DNA from: Terriglobus tenax | GTDB taxonomy: Bacteria > Acidobacteriota > Terriglobia > Terriglobales > Acidobacteriaceae | Direction of reading: 5' to 3' | DNA: 64,000 bases | Assembly: GCF_025685395.1 (NCBI RefSeq) | Contig: NZ_JAGSYA010000004.1 | Location: forward strand, 310,001-374,000 | Part shown: positions 51,690-60,193 of the stretch, one piece after another | How positions within the stretch are numbered: the first letter of the stretch is position 1 | Layout of the letters: each line of letters starts with the position of its first letter | Notes under the pieces: model-generated | What the model saw: the letters and a program-made list of their open reading frames with translations, nothing else | The model's database searches: none | What the model was told of the DNA's origin: nothing | Program-made: the position numbers and the translations under genes

Positions 51690-54155
51690 ATGACCATCAC
51701 ACGCCGATCCTTTCTTGCAGGCGCTGCCTGCCTCGGAGCGATGAAGACTCCTTTGCTCGCCTCTGCCCTGCAAAACAGCGATGCCGCTGCAGTCTCAACC
51801 CAACTGCTCTCCGGCGACTGGGAGTTTTACCGTGGCCCCCTCGATCCCAGGTTCCAGGTCTGGCACAGCGAAGAACTCGTGACCTGGCAGAAGGTCTCGC
51901 TTCCCCATTGCTTCAATAGCTACGACGGTTGCGACCCCGATATCCCCGCGTATCGTGGCGATGGCTGGTATCGCACCAGACTCAGCGTCAGGAACCCCTA
52001 TCCCAATGGCCGCACGCTGCTGCACTTTGAAGGCGCAGGTCAGCGGTCTGAGGTGTACCTCGGCACAGAACGCGTCCATGATCACACCGGTGGATATGAC
52101 GAGTTCATGGTCGATATCACCGAGGCCTGCGCTCGCCTGAACAAAGGCAAAGATATTCCGCTCGCTGTACTCTGCGACAATGGTCGCGATATGGAACGCA
52201 TGCCTTCGGACCTGAGCGACTTCACGCTCTACGGCGGCCTCTATCGCAACGTATGGCTTGTGTATGTTCCGGCCATTTCTTTTGAAGCCGTTCACACCAC
52301 CGTCAGCTTTGAGCCTGGAAAGCCCGCGCACATCGCCGTTACCTCCCGGCTCTATGCACCGCAGCAGTCTGGCACAAACCTCGACCTCCTCGTTACGATC
52401 CTTGATCCCGCAGGCAAGCGCATCCACAGCAAAACCCTCCAGCGCGCCGCATGGACCGGCGAAGTGGAACTAGCCTCTTTCCAGATCGACACACCCCAGC
52501 TCTGGTCACCAGCCACACCGCAGCTCTATCGCTGCGAGGTCACACTCGAATCCGCTTCCGGCAAAACCTCCGCAACTCATCGTTTCGGAATCCGTCACAC
52601 ACGTTTTGAAGAACACGGCCCCTTCTATCTGAATGGCGAACGCCTCCTGCTGCGTGGAACCCAGCGTCACGAAGACCACGCTGGCTATGCTGCGGCAACA
52701 CCCGAAGAGATCCTGCGCAAAGAGTTCGCGCTCATCCATGCCATGGGTGCCAACTTCATCCGGCTGGCCCACTACCAGCAGTCACGGCTTGTCCTCGATC
52801 TTTGCGACGAATACGGTCTGCTCGTATGGGAAGAGGTTCCCTGGTGCCGCAGCGGTGTCGTCAGCACGCTCTTCCGTCAACGCGGTCTTGACCTGATGCG
52901 CACGATGATCGATCAGCATCGTAACCATCCCTCCGTCTTGTTCTGGGGACTTGGCAATGAAGATGACTGGCCCGGTGAACCCCATGGCGAAGAACATGAC
53001 CAGATTCGCGCGTACATGACCGAGCTTCGCGACCTGGTCCATAAGCTCGATCCCTCACGCTACACCTCCTTCCGCCGTTGCGACTTCGCCAAAGACATCC
53101 CCGATGTCTACTCCCCCTCCATCTGGGCTGGCTGGTACAGCGGCAGCTATGTGGAGTATCGCGATGCACTCGAGAAAGCCCGCAAGGCAACTCCCTATTT
53201 CTTCCACGCCGAGTGGGGCGCGGACAGTCACGCTGGCCGCCACGCGGAAGACGCAGATCCCATGCTCGCCCATATCCTCACAGGGCACGGCACCGCAGAA
53301 AAAGGCTTCGATTACAAACTCACCGGGGGCACACCCCGCATGTCCCGCGATGGTGAGTGGAGCGAAACCTACGCCTGCGATCTCTTTGACTGGTACCTGC
53401 AAACGCAGGAGTCACTTCCTTGGCTGACCGGAACCGCACAGTGGATCTTCAAAGACTTCACGACACCACTGCGCGTTGAGAACCCCGTTCCGCGCGTCAA
53501 CCAGAAAGGCCTCACAACCCGCGACCTCACACCCAAGGAAGGCTATTACGTCTTCCAGTCCTACTGGGCAAAAGAGCCCATGCTCCGCATCTACGGCCAC
53601 AACTGGCCCGTACGCTGGGGCAAGGCCGGCCAACAGCGGCTGGTGCGCATCTACTCTAACTGCGCGGAGGTCGAGCTGTGGCTCAACGGAAAATCACTGG
53701 GCAAAAAAAAGCGCACACCGGATGACTTCCCCTGCAGTGGGCTTCGCTGGGACGCGGCCTTCCGTGCAGGCGAAAATGAGCTTCGCGCCGAAGGCCGCCT
53801 AGGCAACAGTCTCGTCAAAGATTCCGTCCGCTTCACCTATCAGACCACAGCATGGTCAAAACCAGCGAAGCTATCGCTACGCACGGTGAGCGACACCTCG
53901 GACCACACTACCGTCGAAGCCCGTCTTCAGGATACTGCCGGAGTTCTTTGCCTCGACTCACGCGCAGTTGTCCGTTTCTCTCTTGCCGGGAACGGTACTT
54001 TGCTTGATAACCTTGGTACGCCCAACGGGTCGCGTGTCGTACAGCTCTATAACGGCCGTGCAGAAATCAGTCTGCAACACACTGGCGCTGTGGTTGCAGG
54101 CGTGCACGCCGACGGCATGGAATCCGCATTCCTCACACTGGAGAAAACACGTTGA
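51690..54155 (+). CDS. Glycoside hydrolase family 2 protein (beta-galactosidase/glucuronidase type), exported
   Basis: 821 residues from ATG 51690, 17 bases after the lyase stop; the longer upstream frame is a shadow of the lyase gene. A Tat signal (TRRSFLAGAACLG) starts it. The GH2 domain order is jelly-roll sugar-binding (WYRTRLSVRNP), an immunoglobulin-like sandwich, then a TIM barrel with acid/base E424 (WGLGNEDDWPG) and nucleophile E508 (FHAEWGADSHAG), and C-terminal beta domains with WLNGKSLGKKKR. GH2 enzymes remove beta-linked galactose, mannose, glucuronate and others from chain ends. The linkage cut is unknown. The stop overlaps the next start in TTGA. Confidence 0.88.
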   Translation: MTITRRSFLAGAACLGAMKTPLLASALQNSDAAAVSTQLLSGDWEFYRGPLDPRFQVWHSEELVTWQKVSLPHCFNSYDGCDPDIPAYRGDGWYRTRLSVRNPYPNGRTLLHFEGAGQRSEVYLGTERVHDHTGGYDEFMVDITEACARLNKGKDIPLAVLCDNGRDMERMPSDLSDFTLYGGLYRNVWLVYVPAISFEAVHTTVSFEPGKPAHIAVTSRLYAPQQSGTNLDLLVTILDPAGKRIHSKTLQRAAWTGEVELASFQIDTPQLWSPATPQLYRCEVTLESASGKTSATHRFGIRHTRFEEHGPFYLNGERLLLRGTQRHEDHAGYAAATPEEILRKEFALIHAMGANFIRLAHYQQSRLVLDLCDEYGLLVWEEVPWCRSGVVSTLFRQRGLDLMRTMIDQHRNHPSVLFWGLGNEDDWPGEPHGEEHDQIRAYMTELRDLVHKLDPSRYTSFRRCDFAKDIPDVYSPSIWAGWYSGSYVEYRDALEKARKATPYFFHAEWGADSHAGRHAEDADPMLAHILTGHGTAEKGFDYKLTGGTPRMSRDGEWSETYACDLFDWYLQTQESLPWLTGTAQWIFKDFTTPLRVENPVPRVNQKGLTTRDLTPKEGYYVFQSYWAKEPMLRIYGHNWPVRWGKAGQQRLVRIYSNCAEVELWLNGKSLGKKKRTPDDFPCSGLRWDAAFRAGENELRAEGRLGNSLVKDSVRFTYQTTAWSKPAKLSLRTVSDTSDHTTVEARLQDTAGVLCLDSRAVVRFSLAGNGTLLDNLGTPNGSRVVQLYNGRAEISLQHTGAVVAGVHADGMESAFLTLEKTR

Positions 54156-56449
54156 AGCTCCTCCGCATCACCACAGGCGCTGCTCTACTATCAGCGGCCT
54201 TCCTCACTCCACTGCTCGCGCAGGACAAACCAATGTCTGGCGCGCAGATATCCGCCGCGGCCGGTGACACCATTCCGGATGGTGGCCCTCTTGCAACAGA
54301 CCTCTCCGGCGCCATCAAGCGGTCAGACATCCAGAAGGCCATGCGCAAGGTAGCTGACTGGCAACTGGCCTACTCTGAAGGCAAGTACAACCAGGACTGG
54401 ACCTACGGCCCACTCTACCTCGCCATGCTGGCAACCTCCGACATTACAGGCGATGCCAAATATCACGATCGCGCCGTCAAGCTCTTTGACCAATACCAGT
54501 GGAAGCTCTGGGCCAACCGTCCCTTTCATGCGGATGACGAAGTCATTGCGCAAGCGTACGAGCTGCTCTACCAGGAGAAGGCCGATCCCAAGCGCATCGC
54601 CGATGCTCGCGCCACCTTTGATCGTCTGATCGAACGTACGGACGATCCTGCGAAGGACCTCTGGTGGTGGTGCGATGCTCTGTACATGGCCCCGCCTGCA
54701 TTGGCGCGCATGTCGTTGATCACCGGCGACCATCGCTACATTGACAAGATGAACCAGGAGTGGAAGCTCACCCAGGAACATCTTTACGATCCGGAAGAGA
54801 AGCTCTTCTTCCGCGATGGCAGCTTCCTGAAGAAGACTGAGGCCAATGGCAAGAAGCTCTTTTGGAGCAGAGGCAATGGTTGGGTTCTGGCCGGCACAGC
54901 AAACGTTCTGAAGGCCCTGCCGAAGAATGATCCATCGCGTGCGCAATACATCCAGCTCTTTAAGGAGATGTCCGAGCGTATCGCCGGTCTGCAGCAGCCA
55001 AGCGGTCTGTGGCGCACTGGCCTGTTGGATCAGACATCATACGACCTGGATGAGATCTCCGGCTCAGGCTTCTTTACCTACGCCATGACCTGGGGCATCA
55101 ACGAAGGCATTCTTCCCCGCTCCAAGTATGGTCCGGTCGTGGAGAAGGCGTGGGCCGCCATGGTGAAGCACGTCTTCGCCAACGGACGTCTCGGTTCCAT
55201 CCAACCTATTGGTGCCGCGCCCGGACAGTTCACCACAACATCCAGCTACGTCTACGGCGTAGGAGCCTTTTTGCTGGCCGGCTCGGAGTTGGTTCGCTAT
55301 GCAGGCAAGGGTAAGCCCTCCGCAAGCCTTCTGCTCACCACCCCCGGGACAACGGCCCGCCGCGATGAAGTGCTGGACCTGCCGCTTACCGACGTGAAGC
55401 GACACCTTAACTCAATCGATGACCTGGTCGCGCGTAATCACGCAACGGGAAAGCGTCTGCTCACACAGATCTACTCCTCGCATGCGGAAGGCCCCGCTGA
55501 CCGCTTCCTGATCCTTACCGATGTTGCTCCCGGTTCCACCACCAGCGTTGAGCTGGCGGTGGAGCCCGGCGCAGTTCCACTCTCCTCCAAGGTCACCGCG
55601 CGCGATGTTCCGGAGCGTGCCGATGACTTTGTCTGGGAGAATGACAAGGTGGCCCACCGTGTCTATGGCCCTGCGCTGCAGGCCACGGGCGAAATTACCT
55701 CAGGCATCGACGTATGGTCCAAGCGCGTGACTGACTTTGTCAGCAACACCTGGTACAACCGTGACAAAGATAGCCAGAAGCAGCACAACCCCAACCTGAG
55801 CTACCACCACGACAACGGCGACGGCCTTGACTCCTACGAGGTCGGTCCTTCGCGTGGCATGGGCGGCGTTGGCATCTGGGTGGATGGCAAGCTGGCCAAC
55901 TCCAAAAATTTTACCCACTCACGCATCCTTGCCAAGGGGCCCATCCGCGTTGACTTCATCCTCGACTATGCTCCCTGGCAAGCGGGCGATAAGACTGTTA
56001 CCGAGAGCAAGCGGGTCACGCTCGACGCAGGCACACGGCTGAACCACATGCGCTCCACCTTTACCTTTGCGGGTGGCGGCACCGTGGAAGCGGCCGCGGG
56101 CCTGGCCATGCACAAGGGCACGGAGATCAAACAGCTTCCCGCCATTGGCGCTATCTCCGCATGGGACACACCCCAGACCGCCTCCGCAGGACATTTCACC
56201 ACCGCCGTTATGCTGAGCGGCAAGCAGCCCTTCCGTTTTGCCGGCGTTCCGATGCAGGGCAAAACTCCCGGAGACAGTCTTCTGCTCTTCACCGTGCGCT
56301 CCGGCGGCACCATCGACTACTACGCGGGCTCCGGCTGGTCCCAGGACGACATGCCTGACTTCAATACCTGGAACAATTATCTGGAAGATCGCTACAAGCA
56401 GATGCAGTCGCCCGTGAAGTGGACCTGGGCCACCAGCAAAGCACGCTGA
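54152..56449 (+). CDS. GH105 unsaturated uronyl hydrolase fused to DUF4861 domain
   Basis: 765 residues from TTG 54152, overlapping the GH2 stop, with signal peptide MKLLRITTGAALLSAAFLTPLLA. Residues ~50-390 are the (alpha/alpha)6 GH88/105 barrel: RPFHADDEVIAQAYELLY and WWWCDALYMAPPA, with D175 in the catalytic position known from YteR-type enzymes. Residues ~400-760 match DUF4861: FVWENDKVAHRVYGPA, GIDVWSKRV, and GLDSYEVGPSRGMGG. The first domain hydrates and releases the 4,5-unsaturated uronate left by a lyase. DUF4861 has no settled function and is often beside such enzymes. Having both in one chain is uncommon. Confidence 0.85.
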   Translation: MKLLRITTGAALLSAAFLTPLLAQDKPMSGAQISAAAGDTIPDGGPLATDLSGAIKRSDIQKAMRKVADWQLAYSEGKYNQDWTYGPLYLAMLATSDITGDAKYHDRAVKLFDQYQWKLWANRPFHADDEVIAQAYELLYQEKADPKRIADARATFDRLIERTDDPAKDLWWWCDALYMAPPALARMSLITGDHRYIDKMNQEWKLTQEHLYDPEEKLFFRDGSFLKKTEANGKKLFWSRGNGWVLAGTANVLKALPKNDPSRAQYIQLFKEMSERIAGLQQPSGLWRTGLLDQTSYDLDEISGSGFFTYAMTWGINEGILPRSKYGPVVEKAWAAMVKHVFANGRLGSIQPIGAAPGQFTTTSSYVYGVGAFLLAGSELVRYAGKGKPSASLLLTTPGTTARRDEVLDLPLTDVKRHLNSIDDLVARNHATGKRLLTQIYSSHAEGPADRFLILTDVAPGSTTSVELAVEPGAVPLSSKVTARDVPERADDFVWENDKVAHRVYGPALQATGEITSGIDVWSKRVTDFVSNTWYNRDKDSQKQHNPNLSYHHDNGDGLDSYEVGPSRGMGGVGIWVDGKLANSKNFTHSRILAKGPIRVDFILDYAPWQAGDKTVTESKRVTLDAGTRLNHMRSTFTFAGGGTVEAAAGLAMHKGTEIKQLPAIGAISAWDTPQTASAGHFTTAVMLSGKQPFRFAGVPMQGKTPGDSLLLFTVRSGGTIDYYAGSGWSQDDMPDFNTWNNYLEDRYKQMQSPVKWTWATSKAR

Positions 56450-56473
56450 AGTCTTCCAATCGCGCAATGACAA

Positions 56474-56491
56474 AGGGGGCCGAAGCCCCCT
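56474..56491. terminator. GC hairpin between convergent genes
   Basis: AGGGGGC CGAA GCCCCCT is a perfect 7-base stem with a stable tetraloop, 25 bases after the GH105 stop and 25 bases from the stop of the facing oxidoreductase gene. The T-tract is weak on both sides (TCTCTCATTT on plus). It likely ends transcripts from both directions. Confidence 0.75.
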
Positions 56492-56515
56492 CTCTCATTT
56501 AAGCCACGCAGATTG

Positions 56516-57841
56516 CTAGATCTTCGGCTCCCATCCTTTTTCATATTCCCGCTTGCGCATCTTCGTCGCTTCAGCATCGCCGAGAAACGCACCGGTCTTC
56601 GTATCCAGCTTCAGCTCGCGATTCAACTCCCACGCAATGTTCGCCATCAGCAGAATCGCCACCGAAGTACTCGCGTCCGCAATCGGCGAATGCAGCTTCG
56701 CTCCATTGCGGATGCCATCAATGAAGTTGGCAAAGTGCAGGTCCGTCATCGAGTCGCGTCCCACCGTATCCGCGCTGGACGTCTTCTTGTCCTTCGGAAT
56801 CTTGTACTCCTGCAGCAGCTTGCCCTTCAGGTCATGGACTTCGTAACCATCACGATCCAGGATCACCGTACCTTCGGTGCCATGAATGGCAACACCGCGG
56901 TCACGGCCATACTGCGGCATACCGTTGGAGCTGGTATCTTCCCACGAGATCATCGAGTCTTCATACTCAAAGCTTGTCACCAGCGTGTCATAGAACTGCC
57001 AGTCGTCCTTGTAGTGATAGCGTCCACCCTGCGCGGCAATGCGCTTCGGCCAAACCTCCTTCAACGCCCACCGGCACAGGTCTACCTCGTGTGTACCGTT
57101 GTTCAAGGTCTCGCCCGTGCCATAGACACGCAGCCAGTGCCAGTTGTACGGATGAATATTGTCCTTGTATGGAGCACGCGGAGCAGGTCCCTGCCACAGC
57201 TCCCAATCCAGCGTCGCCGGTACTGGAACTACCTTGCCCGTCCCCATCGACTTGCGCGTATTGCAGTACCAGGCCTTACCGTAATACGCGCGGCCAATAA
57301 TGCCGCCATGGATCTTCTCGATAATCTCAATCGAGTGTGGTGACGAGCGCTGTTGATTGCCCATCTGCACCACCTTGCCCATCTTCTTCTGGGCAGCCAC
57401 CAGCAGCTCTACTTCATACGGATTGTGGCTGCACGGCTTCTCCACATACACATGCTTGTCCGCCTGCATGCCCATGATCGCCATCGGCGTATGCCAGTGC
57501 TCGGGCGTGGCAATGGTAATGGCATCCACATCCCTGGCCTCAAGCATCTTGCGGAAGTCCTTCTCTGACTTCGGAGCGGCACCCATCGCCTTCTCCGCCT
57601 CCCCGGCATACTTCTGCAGAATCACCGAGTCCACATCCGCCACATGCGTAATCGCAGCATTCGCCTTATTCGCCTGCAGCGACGACAGATGTGCATAGGC
57701 GCGGCCGTTCAGGCCAATCACACCAAAATTCACACGGTCGTTCGCACCCACAATACGCGCATAGCTCTTAGCGCTCGACGCAACCGCGGCGCCTGCGGCA
57801 GCGGTCGTTACCATCTTTGAAAATTCGCGACGTGTCAGCAT
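56516..57841 (-). CDS. Tat-exported Gfo/Idh/MocA-family oxidoreductase (1)
   Basis: 441 residues. A twin-arginine signal (MLTRREFSKMV) precedes the Rossmann domain: VNFGVIGLNGRAYAHL, DAITIATPEHWHTPMAI, and the active-site block HVYVEKPCSHNPYE (EKP). The C-terminal half has YNWHWLRVYGTGETLNNGTHEVDLCRWAL, typical of the large group found in Planctomycetota and Acidobacteriota. Tat export folds the protein with NAD(P) before export. Such enzymes probably act on periplasmic sugars with a tightly bound cofactor. It ends a three-gene operon, 15 bases after the isomerase gene. Confidence 0.88.
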   Translation of the reverse strand: MLTRREFSKMVTTAAAGAAVASSAKSYARIVGANDRVNFGVIGLNGRAYAHLSSLQANKANAAITHVADVDSVILQKYAGEAEKAMGAAPKSEKDFRKMLEARDVDAITIATPEHWHTPMAIMGMQADKHVYVEKPCSHNPYEVELLVAAQKKMGKVVQMGNQQRSSPHSIEIIEKIHGGIIGRAYYGKAWYCNTRKSMGTGKVVPVPATLDWELWQGPAPRAPYKDNIHPYNWHWLRVYGTGETLNNGTHEVDLCRWALKEVWPKRIAAQGGRYHYKDDWQFYDTLVTSFEYEDSMISWEDTSSNGMPQYGRDRGVAIHGTEGTVILDRDGYEVHDLKGKLLQEYKIPKDKKTSSADTVGRDSMTDLHFANFIDGIRNGAKLHSPIADASTSVAILLMANIAWELNRELKLDTKTGAFLGDAEATKMRKREYEKGWEPKI

Positions 57842-57856
57842 ACGTTTCCTTGCGCG

Positions 57857-58687
57857 CTAGGCGCTGTATCCCATTTCGCTTAATGTCTTGCGCATGAAGG
57901 CAAAGCTCTTCAGCACACCGGGCAGCGGGTTGTCGCCGTTGATCTCATACTCCAAGTCCACATCGCCGTCATACTTCATCGCGATGATGGTCTCAAAGAT
58001 CTTCCGGAACGGCATCACACCATCGCCCACATCGCACTGACTCTCCTTCTTATGTGGATCGGCAAGGTCCTTCACATGCATGTTGAACAGTCGCGGCCCA
58101 ACCTCGCGCAGGGTCGACGGAATATCATCGCCGGCGCGCAGAGCATGGCCCACGTCCACGCAGCATCCCATGCGTTTGTCCATCTTGCCGATGTGCTTCA
58201 GAATGTCATGCGGCGACGGCCATTCCTTGTCCTCAGGACCATGGTTATGGATCGCCAGCTTGATGTCGTACTTCTTCACAAAACTCTCCACGCGGCCCAG
58301 CGCCTCATGCGTCGGCGATCCCACAATCACGGGGATGCCAGCCGACTTCACATACTCAAACTTCTGCCGGATGTCCTCATCCTCATCTTTGAGGAAGTAA
58401 ATCGTTCCCGCAGCACGCAATTGCAACCCCGCCGCACGATACACTGCCGCCTGCTTGGGCGCGGCATCCGCGGGAGTCATCGGAAGATGCACGTCCTTCA
58501 GGTTCAGGTACGGCGTCTTGATCTCATGCATGAAGCCGATCAACTGATCGGGCGTAAATTTGCGGAAGGTGTAGCTCGCAATTCCCAGCTTGACCGGAGC
58601 TGCCCCCTTGGCCATCGCTATCCGCGGAGCCATCAGGCCCGCTGCGGCCAGGCCGCCCATCTTCAAGACTTCACGACGTGTCGACAT
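57857..58687 (-). CDS. Sugar phosphate isomerase/epimerase-like TIM-barrel protein, Tat-exported
   Basis: 276 residues from ATG 58687, with AAGGAG at good distance. A Tat signal (MSTRREVLKMGGLAAAG) is followed by an AP-endonuclease-2/xylose-isomerase-like barrel: KLGIASYTFRKF, IPVIVGSPTH, KLAIHNHGPED, MGCCVDVGHALRAG and GDVDLEYEING supply the His/Glu/Asp metal ligands. Phosphorylated sugars are not expected in the periplasm, so the name only describes the fold. Members work as sugar epimerases or keto-glycoside lyases. It sits between two exported oxidoreductase genes. Confidence 0.85.
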   Translation of the reverse strand: MSTRREVLKMGGLAAAGLMAPRIAMAKGAAPVKLGIASYTFRKFTPDQLIGFMHEIKTPYLNLKDVHLPMTPADAAPKQAAVYRAAGLQLRAAGTIYFLKDEDEDIRQKFEYVKSAGIPVIVGSPTHEALGRVESFVKKYDIKLAIHNHGPEDKEWPSPHDILKHIGKMDKRMGCCVDVGHALRAGDDIPSTLREVGPRLFNMHVKDLADPHKKESQCDVGDGVMPFRKIFETIIAMKYDGDVDLEYEINGDNPLPGVLKSFAFMRKTLSEMGYSA

Positions 58688-58697
58688 CCCTCTCTCC

Positions 58698-59897
58698 TTA
58701 AGCAAGCTTCACCCACTTGGCCTGCATCTGTGCCTTGATCACCAGTTCCGCCGCCAGCAGAGCCTGCTCCTGGTCCTGCGCGATATGCGTACGATTCACC
58801 ACATCGGCCACAAACTGCGGCCCAAACGGCAACGACACCTGGTTGCAGTCGATGTACCGCTGCTCCTTGCCATCCACCAGGAACAGGTTGTTGCCCGCCT
58901 TGTTCACGGCAACATTGGTGTACTTGCGAACTTCGATGTATCCCTTGGTGCCAAGCAGGAACAGCCGTCCATCGCCCCAGGTTCCAAGGCCGTCCGGGGT
59001 AAACCAGTCCAGACGCACATAGCCAAATCCCTTGTTGCCGCGCAGCACCATGTCACCGAAATCCTGGAACTTCGGATGCTCCGGATGCGCAATGTTTGAG
59101 ATCTGCGACTCCACCACTTCGGCCGATGTGCTGCCCGTGTAGTACAGGAACTGCTCCACCTGGTGCGAGCCAATGTCGCACAGAATGCCGCCATACTGCT
59201 CCGGCACCCAGAACCAGTCCGGCCGCGGATCTGCACCGCCATTGCCGGCATTCGCCGCGCCACCCTGCACAATCTGGTGCGGAGCGATATTGATCGTCTG
59301 GATCACCTGGCCAATCGCGCCCTGCTGCACCAGTTCCCCTGCCTTGATGGCTGCCTTCACCTCCAGCAGTTCGCTGTACATGATGGCGTAGATACGCTTG
59401 GTCTCCTTCACCGTCTTACGCACCGCGGCCAGTTGCTCCAGCGTCGTAATACCCGGCTTGTCCGAAAGAAAGTCCTTGCCCGCCTTCATCGCACGTACAC
59501 CCAACGGAGCGCGTTCATTCGCGATGGTGGAACTTAGTACCAGTTGGATGGAAGGATCGTGCAGGATGGCATCCTCGCTCATCATCTGCTTCGCATCGGG
59601 ATAGCGCTTCTTGAAACGGGCTACCTTGTTCGGCTCCGCGCCATACCAGGCCACCAGCTTGCCACCGCCACGAATAATGGCATCCGTCATGCCGTAGATG
59701 TGGTCATGGCTCATGCCACACACGGCAAAGTTGATGCTGTGCTTCGGAGCCTCATCCGCCCCGATCGACGGTGCAGCCACCTCATGCACCACCGGTCCGT
59801 TGCCTGCAGGCTGGGTCAGCCCCATCTCCGCCAGGCCACCCATCATGCCCATCGCTCCTGCGGTGCGGAAGAAGTCTCTGCGATTGAATCCATTCAT
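58698..59897 (-). CDS. Tat-exported Gfo/Idh/MocA-family oxidoreductase (2)
   Basis: 399 residues with Tat signal NRRDFFRTAGA. The Rossmann part runs INFAVCGMSHDHIYGM, where CGMSHDH replaces the usual GxGxxG, and the active-site block reads DFLSDKPGITTLEQL (DKP instead of EKP). The C-terminal half includes WVPEQYGGILCDIGSHQVEQFLYYTG, with the conserved D-x-G-x-H that binds substrate or positions the catalytic histidine. It is first in the operon, 10 bases before the isomerase gene. The different cofactor loop suggests its role differs from that of the third gene of the operon. Confidence 0.86.
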   Translation of the reverse strand: MNGFNRRDFFRTAGAMGMMGGLAEMGLTQPAGNGPVVHEVAAPSIGADEAPKHSINFAVCGMSHDHIYGMTDAIIRGGGKLVAWYGAEPNKVARFKKRYPDAKQMMSEDAILHDPSIQLVLSSTIANERAPLGVRAMKAGKDFLSDKPGITTLEQLAAVRKTVKETKRIYAIMYSELLEVKAAIKAGELVQQGAIGQVIQTINIAPHQIVQGGAANAGNGGADPRPDWFWVPEQYGGILCDIGSHQVEQFLYYTGSTSAEVVESQISNIAHPEHPKFQDFGDMVLRGNKGFGYVRLDWFTPDGLGTWGDGRLFLLGTKGYIEVRKYTNVAVNKAGNNLFLVDGKEQRYIDCNQVSLPFGPQFVADVVNRTHIAQDQEQALLAAELVIKAQMQAKWVKLA

Positions 59898-60172
59898 CGG
59901 TAAAAGATCCCCATATCAGTTCAGTTTGTGCCAGAAAGTTATTTGAGAGACGGCGGAATTGTAGCAAGCCGCAACAAAGTCTTGCCGATCAAAAGCTGTC
60001 GCATGAACCCCAGCAGAGTGAAGGTGGGACTTCCCGCCTGGTTTTTAGTTTCAAAATGAAGCAATAAGCGACACATTTAGCCCCATCTGGCCCATATTGA
60101 TGCGTCTCAATAAAAAATATGCTTGCGCATGGTCCACTTGCGGTGTTTCTATTCTCGCGCCAAAAAAACCTA

Positions 60173-60182
60173 CCCATATGGG
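60173..60182. promoter_or_regulatory. CCCATATGGG palindrome just upstream of receptor 3
   Basis: A perfect 10-base palindrome ends 11 bases before ATG 60194 and contains the purine stretch that may act as ribosome site (GGGGGC). The rest of the 296-base divergent gap (59898-60193) shows AT-rich runs such as AATAAAAAATAT (60109-60120) that may hold the promoter. I see no gene in it. Confidence 0.35.
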
Positions 60183-60193
60183 GGCACTTGATT

